The notes below the pieces were generated by a model, which searched no databases, was not told the origin of the DNA, and was given only the letters and a program-made list of their open reading frames with translations. A DNA stretch of 64,000 bases from Betaproteobacteria bacterium. GTDB lineage: Bacteria; Pseudomonadota; Gammaproteobacteria; Burkholderiales; Usitatibacteraceae. Made by a program: the position numbers and the translations under genes. The stretch lies in contig JADJSD010000001.1 in the NCBI GenBank assembly GCA_016711875.1, positions 558,001-622,000 on the forward strand, in the 5' to 3' direction. Below, one piece after another: positions 48,786-58,700 of this stretch; within the stretch, counting starts at the first letter, position 1, and each line of letters begins with the position of its first letter.

Positions 48786-50987
48786 CTAAGGCACGCAGCC
48801 CTCCGCGATGATGGCGGCCACGCGGTTGGTGAACTCCGGGCTCGCGATGAACTGCTGGCGGATCGCGCTTCGCGTCGCGCCTCCCGCGAGCTGCGAGATC
48901 CAGAACTGCACGCCTGCGAGGTCGCCTCCGCGACGCAGGAACGCGTTGTAGAGATCGCCCACGTACTGCGCGTTCGTGCGGTTGCGGCTGGCGTATTCCG
49001 CCCCGCCCGCGAAGCCGCTCGAGATCGACTCGACCGTGGTGTACACCGCCCCCGCGCCGGAGCACTGCGCGGCGCGGAACTGCGCCACCCAGCTCGCGAA
49101 GCCGCCATCATCGGGCAGGCGCGAGAGCAGGCCGCGGTAGAAATCCAGCACCGTGTCCACTTCCTTGCGCGCCGCGACGTTGCCGAAGATCGCCTGCGTG
49201 AAGGCCTGGAACTCCGTCGAGAACATGAACGACACCAGCACCACCTCCCGCGGCATGCCGCTGCCCAGCTGCCCCGTCCAGAACGCGAGGCCCCCGGCGT
49301 CCGCCGCGCGATTGAAGAAGGTGCCGTAGAGATCCCCCACGAAGTCCGAGTTGCTTCGGCCGAAGGCGGTGTACTCCGGACTGAAGTAGAAGTACGCGGC
49401 CATCGCATACCAGGTCTCGTTCACGTTGGCGGCGAGACCCTGCAGCCGGAGCGCCTCGCTGTCCCAGAAGGCCTTGCCGCCGGCGTCGGACGCGCGCCGC
49501 AGGATCGCGCGGTAGTAGTGCGTGACGAGCGATTTCTCGCCCGTGCCCGAGAGGCTCACGGTGCCGCCGCCCGCCTCCAGCGTGGTGACGGTGAGCGTGC
49601 CCGTGGCCGGGCTCGTCGAGTTGACCGCCCCGGCGGCGGCGGGCGGCGTGAAGGTGACGTTGACCGTGCAGGTGGCACCGGCGGCGAGCGTGGCGCAGTT
49701 GTTCGTCTGGGCGAAGGCGCTGCCGCTCACCGCGACATTGCTGATCGTGAGCCCGCCGCCGCCCGTGTTGGTAACCGTGACCGCCTGCGCGGGCGAGGTG
49801 GTCTGCATGGACTGGCCGCCGAAGGAAATCGCGGACGTCGAGAGACCGAGGGCGCCCGCCGTGGCGGTGATCGTGAACGATTGGGTGGCCTGCGTCGCGG
49901 CGTTCCAGAAGGTGTCGCCGCCCTGGTTGGCGGTGATCGTGCAGGTCCCCACCGCCACGCCCGTCACCGTGGCGCCGCTCACGCTGCAGGTGCCTGGCGT
50001 GGTGGTGGCGTACGTGATGGCCAGGCCGGAGGTCGCGGTGGCGATCACCGTGCCCGTGCCCCCCACGGCGATGTTGGGCGCCGTGCCGAACGCGATGGAC
50101 TGGTCGTCCTTCGACAGCAGGAACGCGAACATCGGCACGTAGTCGTACGCCGTCGTCGGCACGCTGTGGTGCGTGCCCGTGGGATCCTGCCAGAGCGTCG
50201 CCGAGCCCCCATGCTCGTTCATGAAGGCGAGCGCGATGGGCATCTCGTTGCACATGCTCCAGACGTGGTCCGTGTCGAGCACGCCGCAGTAGAGCCACGA
50301 CCGGGTGCCCTGCACCGCGGTCGCGTTCGAGCGGGCTGCCTCCACCGTGGGATGCATGATGGACATGCCGGTGTCGAGCGGCATCCAGGCCGCGCCGCTC
50401 AGCCCCACGTGACGCCGGAAGATCCTGGCGTCGGCCGTGTCGCGGATCATGACCGCGAAGGAGATGGCGCTGCCCACCGAGAATCCCAGGAGCGCCTTGC
50501 GCGCGCTCGCGATCGGGCAGCTCGCCCCGACCTCCTGGAGGATCTGCTTCAGGTCCGAGTACACCTGCGTGTCCGATGTCGTGACGGCGCCCACCCAGGA
50601 GAGCGCGATGAACGCCACGCCGTTGGCTGCCATCGTGGCGTGCCAGTCGTTCCATTCCGCCTCGGGATAACCGCCGGTGCCGTGCAGGTCGAGGACGACC
50701 GTGGGCAGGGGCGAGGTGTAGAACGACGCCGGGATGTAGACCCCGTAGTAGCGCGAGCCGATCGCGACCAGCTTTCCGCCGGCGGCGAGGAAGTTGGTCC
50801 GCTGGCTCACGCCGGGCCCCGAGACGCCCGGAATGCCCGACGGGTTGGGGTTCGTGGCGAGATAGCTGATGCACGTGGCCTGGGACTGCGCCGCGGCAGG
50901 CAGGGCCGCAGCCCCGGCAAGCACGGCAATGCCGAGGGCCGCCTGGCGGAGGAAGGCCGCGAGGAACGGCCGGATCGGTGGGGTCAT
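48786..50987 (-). CDS. Secreted alpha/beta-hydrolase-like protein with anchor-D + DUF4214 module
   Basis: A 733-residue protein. The signal peptide is MTPPIRPFLAAFLRQAALGI, cleaved near AAAQ. Residues about 40-300 look like a PHB-depolymerase or feruloyl-esterase-type alpha/beta hydrolase: LHGTGG (102-107, oxyanion region), nucleophile GFSVG (Ser170) and a late His in GTHHSVPTT. An MBG/Ig-like repeat (SGLAITYATTTPGTCSVSG), a choice-of-anchor-D domain (ISFGGQSMQTTSPAQAVTV) and a DUF4214 domain ending EGCVP follow. The esterase assignment is moderately sure and the substrate unknown. It is the only module gene here with a clear hydrolase passenger besides the zinc peptidase. The module DNA is more diverged than in the others (ASDAGG, YFSPEYTAFGRSN). 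Confidence 0.8.
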   Translation of the reverse strand: MTPPIRPFLAAFLRQAALGIAVLAGAAALPAAAQSQATCISYLATNPNPSGIPGVSGPGVSQRTNFLAAGGKLVAIGSRYYGVYIPASFYTSPLPTVVLDLHGTGGYPEAEWNDWHATMAANGVAFIALSWVGAVTTSDTQVYSDLKQILQEVGASCPIASARKALLGFSVGSAISFAVMIRDTADARIFRRHVGLSGAAWMPLDTGMSIMHPTVEAARSNATAVQGTRSWLYCGVLDTDHVWSMCNEMPIALAFMNEHGGSATLWQDPTGTHHSVPTTAYDYVPMFAFLLSKDDQSIAFGTAPNIAVGGTGTVIATATSGLAITYATTTPGTCSVSGATVTGVAVGTCTITANQGGDTFWNAATQATQSFTITATAGALGLSTSAISFGGQSMQTTSPAQAVTVTNTGGGGLTISNVAVSGSAFAQTNNCATLAAGATCTVNVTFTPPAAAGAVNSTSPATGTLTVTTLEAGGGTVSLSGTGEKSLVTHYYRAILRRASDAGGKAFWDSEALRLQGLAANVNETWYAMAAYFYFSPEYTAFGRSNSDFVGDLYGTFFNRAADAGGLAFWTGQLGSGMPREVVLVSFMFSTEFQAFTQAIFGNVAARKEVDTVLDFYRGLLSRLPDDGGFASWVAQFRAAQCSGAGAVYTTVESISSGFAGGAEYASRNRTNAQYVGDLYNAFLRRGGDLAGVQFWISQLAGGATRSAIRQQFIASPEFTNRVAAIIAEGCVP

Positions 50988-51116
50988 CGCGGGCTCCGGG
51001 AAGTCATCGGGGCGGATGCATCCGGGCAGAGCCCGGACGTCCGCCCTCGCATTGATGCCCGGCCGCCTTGCCCCGTTGTTGACGAGGATCAGGAATCCCG
51101 GCGAATGGCTCCCGCG

Positions 51117-54100
51117 CTACGGCACGCAGCCCTCCGCGATGATGGCGTTCACGCGGTTGGTGAATTCCGGGCTCGCGATGAACTGCTGGCGGATCGCGCT
51201 TCGCGTCGCGCCTCCCGCGAGCTGCGAGATCCAGAACTGCACGCCGCCCAGGTCGCCGCCTCGCCTGAGGAACGCGTTGTAGAGATCGCCCACGTACTGC
51301 GCGTTCGTGCGGTTGCGGCTGGCGTATTCCCCGCCGTTGGCGAAGCTGCTGGAGATGGCTTCCACCGTCGTGTACACCGACCCGGCTCCCGCGCATTGCG
51401 CCGCGCGGAACTGGCCCACCCAGCTGGCGAGCCCGCCGTCATCGGGAAGCCGCGAGAGCAGGCCCCGGTAGAAGTCGACGACGGTATCGACTTCCTTCCT
51501 CGCCTGCACGTTGCCGAAGATCGCCTGCGTGAAGGTCTGGAACTCGGTCGAGAACATGAACGACACCAGCACCACCTCCCGCGGCATCCCTTGTGAGAGC
51601 AATCCCGTCCAGAACGTGAGGCCCCCACCATCGGCCGGCCGGTTGAAGAAGGTGTTGTAGAGGTCCGTCACGAACCCGGTGTCGTCGCGGTTGAAGGACT
51701 GGTACTCGCTCGAGAAGTAGAAGAACGTCGCCATGGCGTACCAGGTCTCGTTCACGTTGGCGCCGAGCGAAGGCAGCCGCACCTTCTCGCTTTCCCAGAA
51801 GGCCTTGCCGCCGGCGTCCGGCGCGCGACGAAGGATCGAGCGGTAGTAGTGCGTCACGAGCGAGCGCTCGCCCGTGCCCGCCAGCGCCACCGTGGCGTTA
51901 CCCGCGCTCGACAGCACGGTGAGCGTGCCGTTGAGGCTGCCCTCCACGGCCGGCGTGAAGGAGACGTTCGCCGTGCAGGACGCCCCTGCACCCAACGTCG
52001 CGCAATCGTGCGTCACCGCGAAGTACGTCGAAGCTGTCACCGAAGACACCGTCACGGGCGAACCGCTGCTGTTGGTGAACGTCACCGCCTGCGAAGGGGC
52101 CGTCGTGTTCATCGACTGCCCGCCGAAATCGAGCGCGATCGGGTTGGGCGTGAACGTGGGGACGTTCGCCGTGGTCGACGAGAAGCCCGACGAAACGCCG
52201 CCCACGGTGAGCGTGGTCGTGACGGTCGTCGCACCGAGCGCCGACGACGTGTGGCGCACGCAGACCGCCTGGCCGTTCGCGATCGTGGCCGCGGCGGATG
52301 TGAAGGTGGCCGTGCAGCCGATCGCAGTACTCGCCGCCCGCGACGGATATCGCGGCGGGCGCATTGATCCCCGATCGTCACCGGGTTGCTCGTTTGCGTG
52401 ACGCCCCGGGCCACGTCGACGAGGGCGGTGAAAGTGAACGCTTCCGGCGTCGTATCCACCGCGATCCCCGTGCCGGTGAGGGTCGCGCGCACGTCGCCCG
52501 CCTGCGAATCGTTCGACAGGATCACCAGCTCCCCGATTCTCCCGCCCACCTGGCCCGGCGTGAAGGTCACCGTGGCCGTGCAACTCGCCGCCGCGGCGAG
52601 ACTCGTCCCGCACGTCGTACCCGACACGCCGAAGTCGCCGGTGGTGAGCACCTGGACGTTCGTCGCGGGGATCGTGCCGGTGTTGGAGATCGTGATCGCC
52701 TGCCCGGCGCTCGTCGTGCCCACGGCCTGCGAGCCGAAGGGCGTGGGCGCGGAGATGCCGATGATCGCGCTGCCGACCGTCGTCGAGCTGAAGGTGGCGC
52801 CGACCGTTCCCACGGTGAGGGTCGAGGTGACGGTGGTCGAGTAGCTCGCGCTCGAGGTGTGGCGTACGCAGACGGATTGCCCGGTCGACACGGTGCCCGC
52901 CGCGGCGGAGAACGCGCGCACGTCGCACGCGCATCCTGCCGTGGAGGACACGCAGAACTCGCCGTTCGTCACCGTGGTGCTCGTCGGCCCCGGCACGCCG
53001 GTGATCGCCTGCGCGTTCGAGACGATGACGGTGCCACGCGCCACGCCCGCCTGCGGCGCGAAGGCGAAGGGATGCACGTCGTTCGTGGCGTCGAGGCGCG
53101 CGACGACGAGGTCGATGTCGTTGCCGAGCCCCGCGTCGGAGCCGCCCGCCACGAGGATCTGGCCTTGCGCATCGACCACGAGGCGGCGCAAGTCCTCGCT
53201 CGCCGCGCCGAGCAGGCCGCCCAGGTCCGCGCCACCATTGGTGCCGAAGCCCGTGTCCGTCGCGCCCGTCGACTGGAGGCGATAAACGGTGCCCAGCGAG
53301 AGGAGCAGGAGCTTGCCGTCCGCCTGCACGGCGATGTCGCGGTACCCGCTCGCGCCGCCGATCCACACGCCGTCGGTGTCGAACGTCGCGTCCGGCGTGA
53401 GGTTGGCGTTCACCCGGAGCAGCACACCGTCGCTGCCATCGGAACCGGTGAGCAGGTAGCGCCCCGATCCGTCCACCTTCATGGCCTCGACCAGGGAGCC
53501 GGCGGTCGAGAGCAACGCGTCCTGGTAGGTGGCCTCGACGACGCCCGCCGACGAGTAGCGCACGATCGTCATGCGCGTGCCGTTGGCGCCGTCCTCCGAT
53601 TGCCCCGCTGCGACGATCTGGCCGCCGGCCAGGAGCGCGAGCGCCTTGATGCGCGCCGCACCGGTGCCCACGGGGGTGATCACCTTGCCGGCGCTGCCGA
53701 AGCCCGGGTCGAGCGTGCCGTCGACGTTGTAGCGCACGAGGACGAATCGCGCGACGTTGGAACTGCGCGCCGTGCCGCCCGCGACGATCTTGCCGTCGGG
53801 CTGCACGAGCAGGGCGTTGAGCTCGTGCCCGACCGTGCCCGAGACGGCGGTGCTTGTCCGCCCCGTCGTGGCGTAACTCGTGTCCGGCGCGCCGTCGGCC
53901 GTGTAGCGGAAGACGATGAACCGCGTGCTCGACGAGGAGCCCACGACGATTCGCCCGTCCGGAGCGATCGCGAGGGCGCGGGCGGCGTTCGCCTGCGTCG
54001 TGAGTCCCGCGGTGCCGAACGTGCCGTCGAGCGCGCCCGTGGCCGGTGGCGGGCGAGAACGCCCTGGAGGGCGGAGTAAGGTGCGCACGCTGCCGGCGAC

Positions 54101-55556
54101 GACGATGCGCCCGTCGCCCAGCACCGAAAGCGCCGTCGCGAAGTCGCCCGAGGCGCCGGCGGTGAGCTTCGCGATGCCCGCGATCCCGAAAGCGCCGTCC
54201 GCGCCGCCGGCGATGGTGAAGCCGCGCAGGTGGGCCGTGGAGCCGACCGTCTCGAAGACCCGGCCCCGACCACGGCGCGATCGTCCGCGCGAAGGACGAG
54301 CGCCGTCCATTCCTGCAAGTCGGCCGTGAAGATCGCGCCGCCCGTGCCGAACGCGGGATCGGGCGTGCCGTTCTCGAGAAGGCGAACCAGGGTCGGGGCG
54401 CCGAATGTCACGCCGTCGTCTCCCGTGCCCGCGAAGAGGAGCTTGCCGTCCGACTGGCGCCGCATGGCGGTGGTGGTGGAAAGGCCCGTGGTCGTGACCA
54501 CCGCCTGCCCCGCCGTGCCGTAGGTCCCGTCGAGGGCGCCCGCGGAGGTGAAGCGCACCGCCGCCATCCGGCTGGTGCCGTTCACCGCGTCGGCCACCTC
54601 GCCGCCCGCGACGATCTCGCCGCCTGGGAGCACGGCGAGCGAGGCCAGCGTGTTCATCGCGTCATCGGAAGCGACGAAGGCGCCGGTCGCGAAGCCGTCG
54701 GTGTCGAAGCTCGTGTCGAGCGTGCCGTCGGTGTTGTAGCGCGCCACGGCGTAGTCGATGCGGCTGCCCGTGCCGGTGTCGACGGTGACCTGGCCGACCG
54801 CCACGATCCGGTTGTCGGAGGGCTGCAGCACGATCGCGCGCAGGCGGTGGTCGAGCGGGCCGAACGGGTCCGAGGATTGCCCGGTGCAGGTGCCGGGCGT
54901 GCCGCAGCCGAAGTCGGTGTCCGGGGCGCCGGCGCCCGTGAAGCGCCAGCAGCCCGAAGGTCACCTGCGACTGCGTGGCGTCGCGAAGGGTCGCGCCCAC
55001 GAGGATGCGGCCGTCGGGTTGCCACGAGGACGGTCGGCACGTCGGATTCGGGAAAGGCCGGCGCGCGCACGATGCCGTTGGTGCCGAACAGGCCGTCCGA
55101 GCGTGCCCGTGGCGGTGAGTCGCGCGACGATCACGAAATCGCCCAAATCGCGGGAGACGCCGGCGACGACGATCTTGCCGTCGGCCTGGAGTGCGACGGC
55201 GGTGGCGGTCTCCAGGACGACCGTGGGGGCGTTGGCCTGGGAGTCGAAGACGGCGACGCCGCCCGTGCCGAACGAGGCGTCGAGCGCCCCGTTGGCCTCG
55301 AAGCGCGCCAAGAGGAGATCGGCTTCGCTGCCGCTCTTGTAGCGCTCGCCGACGGCGACGATCTTCCCGTCCGGTTGCACGGCCATCGCCCGGAAAGCGC
55401 CGCCGCCGGCCGTGACCGGCGTGAGGGTCCCGCCGGCCGTGCCGAAGCGCGTGTCGAGGGCGCCGCTGGTGGCGGGACGCCGGTCGCACCGAGCGTGGCG
55501 GCGAAGAGGCCGAGGATTCGGAAGGCCTGCGTGAACCGGCGTGACGGACTTGCCAT
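51117..55556 (-). pseudogene. Delta-60-repeat surface protein with anchor-D + DUF4214 module, multiple frameshifts
   Basis: The gene starts at ATG 55556 (MASPSRRFTQAFRILGLFAA, GAGGGA seven bases upstream). It encodes about ten delta-60 repeats (VQPDGKIVAVGERY, LQADGKIVVAGVSRD, APDGRIVVGSS), then Ig-like/anchor-D domains and a DUF4214 domain ending EGCVP. The reading frame is broken at about 55475, 55098, 55022, 54946, 54263, 52371 and 52327. At three of these an extra G appears (GGAC, GGCAA, GGCGC), and protein homology continues across each break. So it is either a decaying gene or a run of sequencing errors. The C-terminal module is uninterrupted. Repaired length is about 1480 residues. Delta-60 repeats occur in large secreted beta-propeller proteins of unknown role. 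Confidence 0.75.
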
Positions 55557-55765
55557 GATGGTCCCTCAAGGAAGGGTAAGCGGCTCCGGGGGTTCAGGGC
55601 GATACCCCGACGTGCGCCTTCCGGCATTCTGCTCCCGGCATCGAAAGCGCCACCGCACCGGATAACGCTTCCGGGTCGAGGGCCCCTGAAAGTCCCAACG
55701 AGGCGCGGCCGCAAAACCGGCCAGCGTCGATCGATCCCCCGCGTGGCCAGCGGGAGATCCGACCG

Positions 55766-58700
55766 TCAGGGAATGCACCCCTCGGCGATGATGGCGTTCA
55801 CGCGGTTGGTGAACTCCGGGCTCGCGATGAACTGTTGGCGAATCGAGCTGCGGGTGGCGCCGCCGGTGAGCTGCGAGATCCAGAACTGCACGCCGCCCAG
55901 GTCGCCGCCTCTCCGGGGGAACGCGTTGTAGAGATCACCCACGTACTGCGCGTTCGTGCGGTTGCGGCTCGCGTACTCCGCCGTTCGCGAAGCTGCTGGA
56001 GATGGCCTCGACGGTGGAGTAGACCGAACCGGCTCCCGCGCACTGCGCCGCGCGGAACTGGCCCACCAGCTGGCGAGGCCGCCGTCGTCGGGAAGCCGCG
56101 AGAGCAGGCCTCGGTAGAAATCGACGACGGTATCGACTTCTTTGCGAGCTTGGACATTCCCGAAGATCGCCTGCGTGAAGGTCTGGAACTCGGTGGAGAA
56201 CATGAAGGAGACCAGCACCACTTCCCTCGGCATGCCCTGCGTAAGGAGGCCGGTCCAGAAGGTGAGGCCCCCGCCGTCGGCCGGCCGGTTGAAGAACGTG
56301 CTGTAGAGATCGGAGACGAAGCCCGAGTCATCGCGGTTGAAGGACTGGTACTCGCTCGAGAAGTAGAAGAACGTCGCCATGGCGTACCAGGTCTCGTTCA
56401 CGTTGGCGCCCAGCGAGGGGAGCCTCACCTTCTCGCTTTCCCAGAAGGCCTTGCCGCCGGCGTCCGGTGCGCGGCGAAGAATCGAGCGGTAGTAGTGCGT
56501 GACGAGGGAGCGCTCGCCGATGCCGGCGAGAGTCACCGCCGTGTTGCCCGCGCTCGATTGCAACGTCAACGTGCCGTTGAGGCTCCCCTCCACCGTGGGC
56601 GTGAACGCGACGTTCGCCGTGCAGGAGGCGCCCGCATTGAGCGTCGCGCAATCGTGCGCCACCGTGAAGTACGTCGAAGCCGTGACCGAAGACACCGTCA
56701 CCGGCGCACCACCTGAGTTGGTGAAGGTGACCGCCAGGGCCGGCGCCGTCGTGTTCATCGACTGCCCGCCGAAATCGAGCGCCGGCGGGTTGGGCGTGGG
56801 CGCCGCGGTGGACAGGTCAAAGGTGGCCGTCACGCTCCTGGCCGCATCCATCGTCACGTTGCACGCACCCGTCCCCGTGCAGGCGCCGCTCCAGCCCGCG
56901 AAGGTCGAGCCGCCGGCCGGCGACGGCGTGAGCGCCACCGAAGCACCCGAATTGAAGCTGGCCGCGCACGTGACGCCGCAGTCGATGCCGGCCGGGTTCG
57001 AACTGACCGTGCCTGCACCCGTCCCCGCCTTCGCCACCGTGAGGGTGAACGTCGAGGGAGCCACCGCCGAGAACACCGCGGTGACGGACTGCGCGCCGGC
57101 CATCGTCACCAGGCACGACCCGGTGCCGCTGCAGCCGGCCCCGGACCATCCATCGAACTGGAAGCCGCCCAGCGGGGTCGCCGTCAGCGTGACGTCGGAG
57201 CCGTTCGTGAAATCCGCCGCGCACGTGGCGCCGCAAGCGATGCCCGCGGGGTTCGACGTCACCGTGCCGCTGCCGAACTTCTGCACCGTGAGCGTGGCCA
57301 CATCCAGCGCGAAGGAGGCCGTCACGCTCTTCGAGGCGTCCATCGTCACGTCGCAGGCGTCGGTCCCGGTGCAGGCGCCGCTCCAGCCCGTGAAGGTCGA
57401 GCCCGATGCGGGCACCGTGACGAGCGAGACCACCTGGCCCGGCGCGAAGGCCTGGATGCATCCATTGCCGGTGCCGCACGTGATGCCGTCGACGGGCAGC
57501 AGGCCGAAGACCGTGCCCTGGCCGTTGCCCGCCTTCGATACCGTAAGGACGGGGGCGCCGTTCACCACGTGGATCGTGGCGGTGCGCGGGTCTCCCAGCA
57601 CGGTCACCGGGTCCGTGCGCCTGCCCCGGTAGGTGAAGGTGTCGGTGCCCGTGAAGCCGTTGTTGGGCGTGTAGACCACTTCCGTCCCGTTCACGGTGCC
57701 GAGCGTGCCGTTGGCCGGCGGCGTGAGGATCTCCAGGTCGGTGAACGAGATGGTGCCGAGCGTGAGGCCGCTCGCGACGCTCACGGTCTTGGGCTGGTTG
57801 GGCGCCGTCGTCACGTCGACGGGCGGCGTGTTGGCGGCGATGTAGGCGGCGACGGCGGCGAGGTCCGCGGGCGAGAGCGCCTGTACTTGCGGCGTGAGCA
57901 CCATCGACGGCTGGTTGGCCCGCACGTACTCGATGACTGTGCTCGTCGTGCCGCCGCCGTTCAGGCGCGTGGCCACGGGCGTCGGGCCGTGGCAGGAGAT
58001 GCACACGTTGCCCCAGAGCGCGGCGCCATCGATGGCCACGGGCGTCACGTTGACCGGCAGGGAAGGCAGGCTCGAGCCGGCGGAGTTGTTGGCCGTGACG
58101 GTGCACGAGTAGGTGGTGCCATTCGCGAGGCCGGTGACGGTGACCGGCGAGCCCGCGGCGTTGCCGGTGAAGTTGCCCGTCTGGCAGGTGGCCGTGTAGC
58201 TCGTGATGGTGGCGCCGCCGGTGAAGGCGGGCGGCGTGAACTCGATCGTGGCCTGGCCGTTGCCCGGCGTCGCGGTGCCGATGGTCGGCGCGCCCGGCAC
58301 GACGGCCTGGATCTGCAGGCTGCGCGTCACCTGCGGCGCCGCGTTCCAGTTGCCGTCGCCGCCCTGGTTGGCCGCGATCGTGCAGGTACCCACCGCCACG
58401 ATCGAAACCGTCGTGCCGCTCACGGTGCAGGTGGAGATGGTGGTGGAGTTGTAGGTGATGGCGAGGCCCGAGGTCGTGGTCGCGAGCGGGTTGATCGCGA
58501 AGGTGCCGCCCGTCGCGAAATTCTGCTGGGGCTGGGCGCCGAAGGTGATGGCCTGGTCCGCCTTCACGATCCCGATGCTGCGCTGGACGGGAACGGCCGC
58601 GTCGTAGTTGGCGTTGCCCGATTGCATCGCCTCGACCGTGCAAACGCCCGCCGCCACGATGGTGACCGTGGGCGTGGTGCCGCTGATCGCGCACACGTCG

